A DNA stretch of 22,698 nt from an uncultured Desulfovibrio sp. (GTDB lineage: Bacteria; Desulfobacterota; Desulfovibrionia; Desulfovibrionales; Desulfovibrionaceae). A program made the position numbers and the translations under genes. Shown piece by piece: positions 14,306-19,795 of the stretch. Within the stretch, counting starts at the first letter, position 1, and every line of letters begins with the position of its first letter. The notes under the pieces are model-generated. The model saw only the letters and a list, made by a program, of their open reading frames with translations. It searched no databases and was not told the origin of the DNA. The stretch is taken from positions 1-22,698 of the forward strand of contig USCL01000022.1 of NCBI GenBank assembly GCA_900553145.1, read 5' to 3'.

Positions 14306-15884
14306 GCTCATTCTCCTGCGAGGCGTCATCCTTGCCGGCGGCTGGCGGGGCTGCGGGCGTTTCCGTTTTCAGGTTCAGGCGTTGCAGCAGCAGTTCTTCC
14401 CGCTGGCGGGTCTTGGCGAGGGTTTCAAAGTCGGTGCCCCGGCCATGGCAGATCGCGGTGCGAGTGTCGGTCATGCTGGCCAGCCCGAGAGCCTCGGCCT
14501 CCCGTTCCTTCACGGGGTCGATCTGCCCCCGGGGCGGACGCGTCCAGACGCCGGACAACCACGCCCGGGTGATGAGCGGGGAGTCCCAGAGGCCCGGAGC
14601 GCCGGCAGGCACGGCCAGCAGACCGCGCAGCCACGCTTCTTCGAGCACCATGGGCCACAGGCAGTTGAGGTAGCCGCGGATGAACCAGTCCTGATACAGA
14701 GTGTGCAGCTTCCAGACTTCCAGCAGAGCCGCCCGGGCGCTGCTGTAGTTGGTCTTCGAAAAATCCTTGGCCACCATTTCGTAGGGCTGGCCGGTGCTGG
14801 CCGCCGCCGCGCGCAGCACGCGCTCGTAGAACGCGTCGAAAGTCGGCCCGGGGCGGGCGCTGGAAATGATGTGCGGCTTGTGCCCGGCCTGCCCCACCGT
14901 CATGGTCCCGGGCTGTATCTGTGGACCGTAGTCCATGGTTGCAGCTTCCCCGCCGAAACCGCCGTTGCTGTTCAGCATGTCCACGGGCGTTTCCACAAAA
15001 ACCGTGAAGCTGGCCGCGATGAGCGCGCCCACCAGCTCGTAGTCCACGTAGTCCGCCAAGTCGCGGAACTGCTTCATGGCCGGGGAAAGGATGCTGGTGC
15101 CCCGGACTTCCTCGGGCATGCTCGAATGAAAACGGTGCAGGCAGTTCCAGCGGTGGCCGGTCTTGCGCGGTACGTACTGGAAATAGGCGGAGGACAGGCC
15201 GGACAGGCCCATGTTCTCCGGCGGGTTGGCGATGAGGTAGCCCTTGGGCTGGCCGTATTCTCCGAGGTGGACGCCGTTGCGGATGTCCGTGCGGGACTGC
15301 ATGTCGCCGGGCGTCCGCAGCCGGGCGGGATGCAGCGCCTGCAGGCACAGCCCGAACGTGCGCTCCGGGTCTTCGCGCCATAGCGTCAGGTGCAAAAACT
15401 CACCGGTGACGAACATGCTGCGGACGGCCTGATATTGCAGATCGTCGAAGTGCAGGGTCTCTGCGGCGTCGGCCTCCTTGCACCACAGGGACCACGCTCT
15501 TTCCGCGGATTCAGCAAAGTCGGCGGCCTGCTCCTCGGTGATGCCCAGCGTGGCCGCGTCGGGATAGCTCTGGGGGCGCAAGCCCGGCCCGGCGACGTTC
15601 AGCGCCAAAGCGTCAACGCAGCTGGCGGCATGGCCGTCGTTGCTGGCGAGAGATTCCGCCCGGACCATGGCCTTGTCGAAACTGAGACTCTCGCTCAGGC
15701 GCTGATCGCGGCGCGGGTCCCAGTTCGCCAAGGTACCGTCGTGTCCGCCGGACATGCGGCGCGCGCCGGCCACAAGGCCGTTGGCCGCGGCCATGCAGTA
15801 CCGGGCGTGCATGCGTCTCGCTCCGGCCACCGGCGACACATAGGAAACAAGGCGATCAAGAAAGTTCGGGCGCACGCTGTCCAT
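14295..15884 (-). CDS. Phage portal protein (lambda gpB family)
   Basis: This 529-residue protein forms the portal ring through which DNA enters and leaves the head. It fits the lambda-type family: N-terminal WDPRRDQRLSESLSFDKAMV and LASNDGHAASCVDALALNVAG, a middle FVTGEFLHLTLWREDP, HRFHSSMPEEVRGTSILSPA and LADYVDYELVGALIAA, and ETPVDML followed by a polar C-terminus. The start forms TGATG with the stop of the gpW-like gene. Length matches lambda gpB (533). The last residues (ASQENEHDQ) overlap the protease start by 11 bases. Confidence 0.94.
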   Translation of the reverse strand: MDSVRPNFLDRLVSYVSPVAGARRMHARYCMAAANGLVAGARRMSGGHDGTLANWDPRRDQRLSESLSFDKAMVRAESLASNDGHAASCVDALALNVAGPGLRPQSYPDAATLGITEEQAADFAESAERAWSLWCKEADAAETLHFDDLQYQAVRSMFVTGEFLHLTLWREDPERTFGLCLQALHPARLRTPGDMQSRTDIRNGVHLGEYGQPKGYLIANPPENMGLSGLSSAYFQYVPRKTGHRWNCLHRFHSSMPEEVRGTSILSPAMKQFRDLADYVDYELVGALIAASFTVFVETPVDMLNSNGGFGGEAATMDYGPQIQPGTMTVGQAGHKPHIISSARPGPTFDAFYERVLRAAAASTGQPYEMVAKDFSKTNYSSARAALLEVWKLHTLYQDWFIRGYLNCLWPMVLEEAWLRGLLAVPAGAPGLWDSPLITRAWLSGVWTRPPRGQIDPVKEREAEALGLASMTDTRTAICHGRGTDFETLAKTRQREELLLQRLNLKTETPAAPPAAGKDDASQENEHDQ

Positions 15885-16132
15885 CAGCAGCCCCCATGCC
15901 CGCCGCGGCCCGGCACCATCTGCAGGAAGCGCGGCAGGCCCTGACCCGAGCGCACGTCCTCCACGGTGGACTGGCCGTCCAGCCAGTCCAGAGTGCTCCG
16001 GATTTCCGGCAGGTCCGCGCGCCGCAGCCGGCGCGTGCCCATGGTGTACTCCTGCCCCCGGCTGACCTTCTCCAGCACTTCCTGCCAGAGGGCTATCTGC
16101 CGGGCCTTTTCCGCTTTCGTAAATATGGCCAT
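15884..16132 (-). CDS. Head-tail joining protein (gpW/DUF6148-like)
   Basis: This 82-residue protein fits the small helical joiners placed between terminase and portal. It has FTKAEKARQIALWQEVLEKV, then SRGQEYTMGTRRLRRADLPE, where the 'G..Y..G.R.L.RADL.EI' pattern is what I recognise, and a Gly-rich end. ATG at 16132 is preceded by GGAG ten bases upstream; the frame is open to 16216 but the extra part reads poorly. It is the first gene after the intergenic region and would head the structural operon. Confidence 0.82.
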   Translation of the reverse strand: MAIFTKAEKARQIALWQEVLEKVSRGQEYTMGTRRLRRADLPEIRSTLDWLDGQSTVEDVRSGQGLPRFLQMVPGRGGHGGC

Positions 16133-16383
16133 GTTCGCATTGCTCCCGGCCCCCGCAAATGCAGAGGGCACTTTTGCGACCATGTACCCCGCCCGAGGAA
16201 ATGCGTCACTCCACAATGGACAGAATGGAGAGAATGGAGAAAATGAAAATCCCGCGTATCGTCATGTATTCCATAGAGATACAGGCAAATAAAAATGTTG
16301 ATACATGGCGTTTAAATTTTTTATCGTCATATATTTCAGCAGGATAGATGTACTTTTTTGCACCATTTCCAAACTTTTTTGAC
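16133..16383 (-). promoter_or_regulatory. AT-rich leader upstream of the head operon
   Basis: This 251-base stretch lies between a terminator and the first head gene. It is AT-rich in its right two thirds (for example TTTAAATTTTTTAT near 16310) against GC-rich neighbours. No good sigma-70 promoter with both boxes was found on the minus strand. It contains the 9-base repeats listed separately. A late promoter controlled by a phage activator is the simplest reading, but this is inference from position. From 16432 to 16531 I see nothing further. Confidence 0.35.
16215..16250. repeat. Tandem 9-base repeats upstream of the head operon
   Basis: Three near-identical units, AATGGACAG, AATGGAGAG and AATGGAGAA, stand in a row, followed by a weaker fourth (AATGAAAAT). 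On the minus strand, the direction of the head genes, they read as (T/C)TCTCCATT-type units, 83 bases or more before the gpW start. They could be binding sites for a late activator. Simple slippage is the alternative. Confidence 0.55.
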
Positions 16384-16431
16384 ACGAAAAATCCCCCGTA
16401 ATCCCTTGTCTGCCAAGGGTTTACGGGGGAT
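16384..16431 (-). terminator. Rho-independent terminator
   Basis: A long inverted repeat (16391-16431) pairs ATCCCCCGTAA with TTACGGGGGAT, then, after a T/T mismatch, CCCTTG with CAAGGG around a 5-base loop. On the minus strand the stem is followed directly by TTTTC. On the plus strand there is no T-run. It should end transcription of the accessory genes at 16532-17241 before the head operon. Confidence 0.88.
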
Positions 16432-16531
16432 CGCGCTTGCCGGAAGAAAAGTGCTCCAAAAATCGCTTTTTCCGGCTCCGCATCCGGCCTGCGAAAACAG
16501 GACCGAATGCGGATATAGTATCTTGTTTTTA

Positions 16532-16759
16532 TTAGTAGTTTTCAGGATACCGCAGGCGGACGCCCGGAGCCTGCCGATGGATGTCGATGAGCATGGCCAC
16601 CAGCTTGCGGTCCAGCGTCTCGAGCAACGCCCAGACCATCTTGCTCTGCGCCGGGGAGCCGGACGTTTTCAGCAGCTCGGCGTACACCATGAAGGGCGTC
16701 AGCATTTCCGTGATCACGTTCCCGGCCAGCGGGCCGGCAGGGGATATGCGGTTATCCAT
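16532..16759 (-). CDS. Small protein of unknown function
   Basis: This 75-residue protein is not recognised. It is mostly helical by appearance (VITEMLTPFMVYAELLKTSG, then KMVWALLETLDRKLVAMLID) with no membrane helix or cysteine motif. It overlaps the gene before it by eight bases and is the last gene before the terminator. The ribosome site is weak, so translation may depend on coupling. The three small genes here look like one unit under the control of the C4-like RNA upstream, where other phages carry antirepressor or replication genes. Confidence 0.65.
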   Translation of the reverse strand: MDNRISPAGPLAGNVITEMLTPFMVYAELLKTSGSPAQSKMVWALLETLDRKLVAMLIDIHRQAPGVRLRYPENY

Positions 16760-17000
16760 GGCAGGCCGCCAGCTGGTCCACGGCTTCTCTCAGAGCAACA
16801 AAGGAAGCCGGAGGCAGGGAGGGAAGCCCTGCCTCCGCCCGGTACCGGGCGGCGTGGGCCATGTCGAAGACGGACTGGATGAGGGCGGCTTCGTACTCCG
16901 GATCGTAGCCGCCGCAGGTGATGGCGTCCATAGCGGTACGGAAGGGATCGGCATAGCCGGCAAACTTCCAGACGGGATAGCAGACGTGGATGTTAAGCAT
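16752..17000 (-). CDS. Small protein of unknown function
   Basis: This 82-residue protein is not recognised. It starts MLNIHVCYPVWKFAG and has a middle helical part (EYEAALIQSVFDMAHAARYR) and a C-terminal helix (FVALREAVDQLAACHG). GGAGG lies about nine bases before the ATG. Both ends overlap the neighbouring genes by eight bases, with the same ATG...TAA geometry, which argues for coupled translation of all three. Confidence 0.7.
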   Translation of the reverse strand: MLNIHVCYPVWKFAGYADPFRTAMDAITCGGYDPEYEAALIQSVFDMAHAARYRAEAGLPSLPPASFVALREAVDQLAACHG

Positions 17001-17241
17001 GGAGCACCACCTCCACCTTGCCGCCGTAGCCGAAACTGGCGTGAAGCGAAGCGTTGGCCTTGCCGATTTCGTCCTTCAGTGTGGCCAAGTCGTCCGCGGC
17101 TTCGCCCAGAATCTGGGCCGCGGCGTCCATGTTCGCCATACCGTCGTGCTCGACGTACTCGCTGATGAGCCGGACGCGGCTCTCAATACGGCTCAATCGT
17201 TCAGTGAATGCGGGGAGTTCCTTGCGGAAAAGCAGTTCCAT
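16993..17241 (-). CDS. Small coiled-coil protein of unknown function
   Basis: This 82-residue protein is not recognised. Heptad-like helical segments dominate (PAFTERLSRIESRVRLISEY, then AAQILGEAADDLATLKDEI), ending in a short Gly-rich strand (SFGYGGKVEVVLHA). I chose ATG at 17241, with GAGGTG four bases upstream; the frame is open to 17286. Its ribosome site and start (GAGGTGCCTCATG) are identical over 13 bases to those of the ORF at 17543, which contains the predicted target of the C4-like RNA, so the two may be regulated together. Confidence 0.7.
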   Translation of the reverse strand: MELLFRKELPAFTERLSRIESRVRLISEYVEHDGMANMDAAAQILGEAADDLATLKDEIGKANASLHASFGYGGKVEVVLHA

Positions 17242-17251
17242 GAGGCACCTC
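17239..17251 (-). repeat. 13-base RBS/start repeat, copy 2
   Basis: The minus strand reads GAGGTGCCTCATG, exactly as at 17541-17553. Here it serves as ribosome site and start of the gene at 17241. A second shared word lies next to it: GTGGTAATTA on the plus strand occurs at 17252-17261 and 17445-17454. Confidence 0.8.
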
Positions 17252-17258
17252 GTGGTAA

Positions 17259-17543
17259 TTAAAGGGTGGGACACAAAAAAAGGCAAAACGACGCTCCCCG
17301 GCTTACCACAGCCGCCGGGGCCTCACGGACACCCGGACGTCGTCTTGCCAATATGTGCCACACCACAAGGGTGCCATGGCTGCAAGAAACAAGAAAACCG
17401 CTCTTTTCGCCGTGTGGGGCACGGCAAAGGCGACGGCTACGCCTGTGGTAATTAGGGAAGTTCAGCTTGCCCAAAGACGAGGACAGAGTCAAGTCGCTTT
17501 GGCCAAGGGCCGCGCCGCGAAGGACGGGAAGGGATTGGGACAT
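17259..17543 (-). CDS. Small ORF in the Ash/Icd position, possibly a leader or structured RNA
   Basis: This 94-residue frame starts at ATG 17543, four bases after AGAGGTG, right below the C4-like RNA. In P1 the icd gene, and in P4 the ash frame, occupy this position. The product is basic and Ser/Arg/Cys-rich (HRRSRRLCRAPHGEKSGFLV) with a hydrophobic end (GASFCLFLCPTL). Other frames through the region are also open, and the DNA holds hairpins at 17296-17320 (CCCCGGC/GCCGGGG), 17409-17425 (GCCGTG/CACGGC) and 17428-17444 (AGGCG/CGCCT). The stretch may therefore act as RNA rather than as a protein gene. The stop at 17259 precedes the next start by 17 bases. Confidence 0.4.
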   Translation of the reverse strand: MSQSLPVLRGAALGQSDLTLSSSLGKLNFPNYHRRSRRLCRAPHGEKSGFLVSCSHGTLVVWHILARRRPGVREAPAAVVSRGASFCLFLCPTL

Positions 17544-17553
17544 GAGGCACCTC
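17541..17553 (-). repeat. 13-base RBS/start repeat, copy 1
   Basis: The minus strand reads GAGGTGCCTCATG, identical to 17239-17251. It forms ribosome site and start codon of the ORF at 17543 and overlaps the predicted target of the C4-like RNA. Confidence 0.8.
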
Positions 17554-17557
17554 TAGG
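17546..17557 (-). promoter_or_regulatory. Predicted downstream target of the C4-like RNA (over an RBS)
   Basis: The minus strand reads CCTAGAGGTGCC. It is complementary to GCACTCTAGG in the RNA (17611-17620) over ten bases with a single bulged G. It covers the ribosome site of the ORF at 17543. Pairing would block translation and, as in P1, could expose the transcript to termination. Confidence 0.55.
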
Positions 17558-17589
17558 TTTTCTTATGGGAGCCTCGCAAAACGCAAAAA

Positions 17590-17670
17590 GGCTCCGGGTG
17601 CTAAGAACTGCCTAGAGTGCAGCGGGCTATTTCCCCTTTCAGGTCTTGTATTTCGCCCACACCCGGAGCC
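17590..17670 (-). ncRNA. Candidate C4-type antisense RNA
   Basis: On the minus strand GGCTCCGGGTG (17670-17660) and CACCCGGAGCC (17600-17590) form a perfect 11-bp closing stem around 59 bases, followed at once by TTTTTGCGTTTT. The enclosed part contains GACCTGAAAGGGGAAATAGC and two single-stranded candidates: GCACTCTAGG, complementary to a site over a downstream ribosome site, and GTTCTTAGCACC, complementary to an upstream site. C4 RNA of P1/P7 and CI RNA of P4 have this size and this logic: a short RNA cut from the leader silences the downstream operon and sets immunity. An alternative hairpin (17568-17573 with 17590-17595) competes with the closing stem. Family identity is inferred, not searched. 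Confidence 0.65.
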
Positions 17671-17746
17671 ATGGAACTCCGAAGAATGCCCCTCTGAGGA
17701 TAAACCTCGGGCACAAAAAAACCACGAAATGACGGTCGCGGAAGCC

Positions 17747-17773
17747 GCTCTAGGTAAGGTGTTCTTAGGCACC
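17747..17773 (-). promoter_or_regulatory. Predicted upstream target sites of the C4-like RNA
   Basis: On the minus strand GGTGCCTAAGAAC (17773-17761) is complementary to GTTCTTAGCACC of the RNA with one bulge, and CCTAGAG (17754-17748) to CTCTAGG. Both segments are in the order and spacing needed to pair with the same RNA arm. Upstream pairing sites of this type exist in the P1 and P4 leaders. Confidence 0.5.
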
Positions 17774-17781
17774 TGTTGAGA

Positions 17782-17810
17782 GCTTTCCCAAAAGCCGCCA
17801 CGTTTGTCAA
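17782..17810 (-). promoter_or_regulatory. Possible promoter for the C4-like transcript
   Basis: A perfect TTGACA (17810-17805) lies just after the protease stop. The -10 region at 17 bases (GAAAGC) is poor. Its position fits well: transcription would start right before the upstream pairing site. Confidence 0.3.
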
Positions 17811-17814
17811 GTGC

Positions 17815-18414
17815 CTAGGAAGACCGCCCATGACAACGCTTGTACTTTTCCCCGCTGCCGCACGGACAAGGATCATTTCTTCCCGGTTTGGGAGGCGTCA
17901 AAACCTTTGCGCCCCGGGGCAGCTGCTGGACATAGTTGATGCAGTGCAGAGAAGGGATGCGGAAAGAAAATGTCGTTTGGCCGCCGATATTGTTGATGGC
18001 AAAGTCACCCAGCGTAATCACGTCCATGCCGATCAGCACATCGCAACCGATGTTGCCCTCACAGTCAGAAACTTCCAGCTCGGGGATCACGATACCGTTC
18101 ATCAGGTGAAGGCTGACCAGATATTTAGAACAAAGTGCCGTTCCGGTGACCCCGGTAATTTCGATGACGCCAGACTTATCAAGCTGAAGTTCCTCGGCCA
18201 GTGCGCGGGAAATGCTGGTGCCCATGGCCCCCGTATCCCATACGGCTTTCAGAGGACGTGGAAAGTACGCGGGCATTGCCTCGTTTTTTTGCGGAACAAA
18301 AGATGGCCCGATATGAATATCGTTGGTTACGATTTCTCGGGCCGGATACATCTCCTGCGGGGCGTACATCGCATGAACATCAATGGGTACGGGGGGAGTC
18401 TTTACTGCGGACAT
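17815..18414 (-). CDS. Retropepsin-like aspartic protease with C-terminal SEC-C zinc motif
   Basis: This 199-residue protein has a retropepsin-type half-domain: AVWDTGAMGTSIS holds the catalytic Asp60-Thr-Gly-Ala, and VLIGMDVI (126-133) is the second hydrophobic-Gly motif of the fold. Such enzymes work as homodimers, one Asp from each chain. Residues 178-196 are a SEC-C motif (GRNDPCPCGSGEKYKRCHG) with Cys183, Cys185, Cys194 and His195 for zinc, as in SecA and various accessory proteins that bind other proteins or ribosomes. The N-terminal 50 residues look disordered. The start (GAGG four bases upstream) overlaps the DUF5678-like gene by 13 bases. Substrate and role are unknown; the pairing suggests that they work together. 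Confidence 0.85.
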   Translation of the reverse strand: MSAVKTPPVPIDVHAMYAPQEMYPAREIVTNDIHIGPSFVPQKNEAMPAYFPRPLKAVWDTGAMGTSISRALAEELQLDKSGVIEITGVTGTALCSKYLVSLHLMNGIVIPELEVSDCEGNIGCDVLIGMDVITLGDFAINNIGGQTTFSFRIPSLHCINYVQQLPRGAKVLTPPKPGRNDPCPCGSGEKYKRCHGRSS

Positions 18415-18677
18415 ACGACCTCATCATGGCTTGATGTGGACAAGACATGGACGCGAGAACGAAAGCGGCGCGTGTACTCCGCGTCACCCGGGGCACACTT
18501 GATAATAAGAAAAGACCCGGGCTCAAACCGCTTCTTCATCTCCTGCATGGCTTCGGTCTTGGAATCGAAAATTCCTACAAGTTTGCCGTCATGCCACGCC
18601 AATATCTTTCCGTTGTACTTGGCCAGCAAAGCATCCTGCTGCGCCTTGTAAGCGTCGAGATTCAGGCTGCCGGTCAT
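18402..18677 (-). CDS. DUF5678-like partner protein
   Basis: This 91-residue protein has the DUF5678 pattern: LLAKYNGKILAWHDGKLVGI, then an alpha segment (SKTEAMQEMKKRF) and a final strand (GSFLIIKCAPGD). Small proteins of this kind are, as I recall, often coded next to retropepsin-like proteases in bacteria, which is the case here. Its function is not known. I chose ATG at 18677, with GGAGGG eight bases upstream; the frame is open to 18776 but would cross the operator. The stop lies inside the protease gene, so translation is probably coupled and the two products may be made in fixed ratio. Confidence 0.75.
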   Translation of the reverse strand: MTGSLNLDAYKAQQDALLAKYNGKILAWHDGKLVGIFDSKTEAMQEMKKRFEPGSFLIIKCAPGDAEYTRRFRSRVHVLSTSSHDEVVCPQ

Positions 18678-18711
18678 ACTGTTACCCTCCAGTTTTCTTT
18701 TTTCTTTTATT

Positions 18712-18740
18712 AAAGTATTGGTCGCATAGCAGGATGTCAA
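18712..18740 (-). promoter_or_regulatory. Promoter for the DUF5678/retropepsin pair
   Basis: Minus strand: TTGACA (18740-18735), a 17-base spacer and TACTTT (18717-18712), which keeps the three most conserved -10 bases. It lies 35 bases before the ATG at 18677. The -35 box is one arm of the inverted repeat. Confidence 0.55.
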
Positions 18741-18761
18741 GGCAATTGGCCCTTGACATCC
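18732..18761. promoter_or_regulatory. Operator: perfect 11-bp inverted repeat between divergent operons
   Basis: GGATGTCAAGG and CCTTGACATCC are perfect complements separated by eight bases. Each arm holds a TTGACA -35 box, one for each strand. A dimeric repressor such as the HTH antitoxin HigA bound here would cover both promoters. Autoregulation by the antitoxin is known for higBA-type pairs; control of the protease pair is inference. Confidence 0.7.
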
Positions 18762-18781
18762 GACATTGTGTGACATATTTT
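18753..18781 (+). promoter_or_regulatory. Promoter for higBA
   Basis: Plus strand: TTGACA (18753-18758), a 17-base spacer and TATTTT (18776-18781). It lies 45 bases before the higB start, and its -35 box is one arm of the inverted repeat. Confidence 0.65.
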
Positions 18782-18826
18782 CCTTTCAAGGGTCACGCAA
18801 TGTAGGACACTTCAAAGGACGACGTG

Positions 18827-19189
18827 ATGCGATTTTTCAAAAAACCTTGGTTCCAGCGCTTTGCCGAGAAGGAAGGCATTACAGACGCCGCTCTTAAATC
18901 TCTGGTCAAGGGGATGGAAGAAGGCAGAATCAACGCCGATTTGGGCGGCTTCGTCTACAAGCAGCGCCTTGCCCGGGAAGGCGGCGGAAAGTCTGGAGGC
19001 TATCGTGCCCTGCTCTTCTATCGCAAGGGGGACCGCGTCTTTTTCGCCTTCGGCTTCGCCAAGTCTGATCAGGCGAACATCAGCCGGCGGGATTTGGTCA
19101 TCCTGAAGGCGGAGGCCCAGCTGCTCATGGAATGCGCCGAAGTTGATCTTAATAAAATGGTGCGGGACGGCATGCTGGTTGAATTCTGA
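18827..19189 (+). CDS. higB: HigB/RelE-type toxin (type II toxin-antitoxin)
   Basis: This 120-residue protein matches the RelE/HigB-like toxins of the PF06296 kind, which are ribosome-dependent mRNA endonucleases. Typical segments are FKKPWFQRFAEKEGITDAAL, ADLGGFVYKQRLAREGGGKS, GYRALLFYRKGDRVFFAFGF and AKSDQANI. I chose ATG at 18827, with AAAGGAC six bases upstream; a GTG at 18824 is too close to that site. It precedes its antitoxin by ten bases, toxin first, as in higBA. It is the only operon on the plus strand, so it is independent of the phage late transcript and could be expressed in the lysogen. Confidence 0.92.
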   Translation: MRFFKKPWFQRFAEKEGITDAALKSLVKGMEEGRINADLGGFVYKQRLAREGGGKSGGYRALLFYRKGDRVFFAFGFAKSDQANISRRDLVILKAEAQLLMECAEVDLNKMVRDGMLVEF

Positions 19190-19199
19190 GGAGGTTATT

Positions 19200-19520
19200 A
19201 TGTCCAAGCAGTATTATAGTGAAATCGCAGAAGAAACGCATAAGTCCGTGCAGGGCATGTATAAGCTGGGCATCGTCGATCAGAAGACCATGCGCCACTT
19301 CGATGAACTCTGCATCGTCCCCGTTCAGCCCATGAGCGGGGAGGAAATCCGCAGCCTGCGCGAACGGGAGGGACTCAGCCAGCCAGTGCTGGCATGGTAC
19401 CTGAATGTCTCCAAAAACCTGATTTCCGATTGGGAACGCGGAGTACGACGTCCCGGAGGTGCGGCCTTGAAGTTGCTGAATCTGGTCAAAGAAAAGGGAC
19501 TGCAGTCCATAGCGCTGTGA
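19200..19520 (+). CDS. higA: HigA-type antitoxin with Cro/C1 HTH
   Basis: This 106-residue protein neutralises the toxin and probably represses its own promoter. The HTH_3-type domain lies at about residues 46-95: IRSLREREGLSQPVLAWYLN, then SKNLISDWERGVRRPGGAAL. The N-terminal part (YYSEIAEETHKSVQGMYKLG) is the likely toxin-binding or dimer part. ATG follows GAGGAGG by four to five bases. The terminator starts eight bases after the stop. Confidence 0.93.
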   Translation: MSKQYYSEIAEETHKSVQGMYKLGIVDQKTMRHFDELCIVPVQPMSGEEIRSLREREGLSQPVLAWYLNVSKNLISDWERGVRRPGGAALKLLNLVKEKGLQSIAL

Positions 19521-19527
19521 TAACGGA

Positions 19528-19553
19528 AAAGGGAGGAAGCCATTCCTCCCTTT
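19528..19553. terminator. Bidirectional terminator between higA and the HTH gene
   Basis: AAAGGGAGGAA and TTCCTCCCTTT form a perfect 11-bp stem with a 4-base loop. The plus strand continues CTTTTATT, and the minus strand continues TTTTCC within or after the stem, so it can stop both converging transcripts. Confidence 0.88.
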
Positions 19554-19556
19554 CTT

Positions 19557-19787
19557 TTATTCGAGGTCCGGCTCCACGGCCTTACGGGCAAGATACGCGT
19601 CTATGCTGCGGACGGTCACCTGTACCCCCTTGCGCGAACCGATGCGGATGGCCTCCAGTTCTCCGGCGGCCACCAGCTTGTAGACCCACGAATCGCTGCA
19701 GCCCATGTGCCGGGCAGCCGCGGAGACAGAAAGCCGGGGGCCGGTAGATGTCCTGTCGTGCGGCAGATTGATGCGTTTTTTTGCCAT
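19557..19787 (-). CDS. Excisionase-like HTH DNA-binding protein
   Basis: This 76-residue protein has the HTH_17/MerR-like excisionase pattern: RLSVSAAARHMGCSDSWVYK (helix-turn-helix), then AGELEAIRIGSRKGVQVTVR (wing) and IDAYLARKAVE. AGGAG lies five bases before ATG, and the start follows the terminase stop by eight bases, so it belongs to the packaging operon. It may regulate late genes or act in packaging, since no integrase is near. It ends right at the shared terminator. Confidence 0.83.
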   Translation of the reverse strand: MAKKRINLPHDRTSTGPRLSVSAAARHMGCSDSWVYKLVAAGELEAIRIGSRKGVQVTVRSIDAYLARKAVEPDLE

Positions 19788-19795
19788 CCTGTCTC

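Noticed and set aside
16215..16250. The 9-base repeats as a CRISPR array.
   Set aside because: The units are too short and contiguous, with no spacers and no cas genes.
16159..16347. A plus-strand frame whose product contains MDRMERMEKMK from the 9-base repeats.
   Set aside because: No ribosome site and no homology in sight; the repetitive peptide is a by-product of the DNA repeats.
17239..17553. The 13-base direct repeat as a pair of attachment sites.
   Set aside because: Each copy is exactly a ribosome site plus start codon, and no integrase lies nearby.
17355..17615. A plus-strand frame through the Ash-like region and into the C4-like element.
   Set aside because: It runs against the direction of the closing stem and T-run and crosses the RNA element. 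Several frames are open here because of base composition.
18678..18776. An N-terminal extension of the DUF5678-like protein from a start at 18776.
   Set aside because: It would cross the palindrome and both promoters and has no good ribosome site, while ATG at 18677 has one.
19557..19787. The HTH gene as a true excisionase marking a phage end.
   Set aside because: It is coupled to the terminase gene and no integrase or att core is visible, so only the fold can be claimed.
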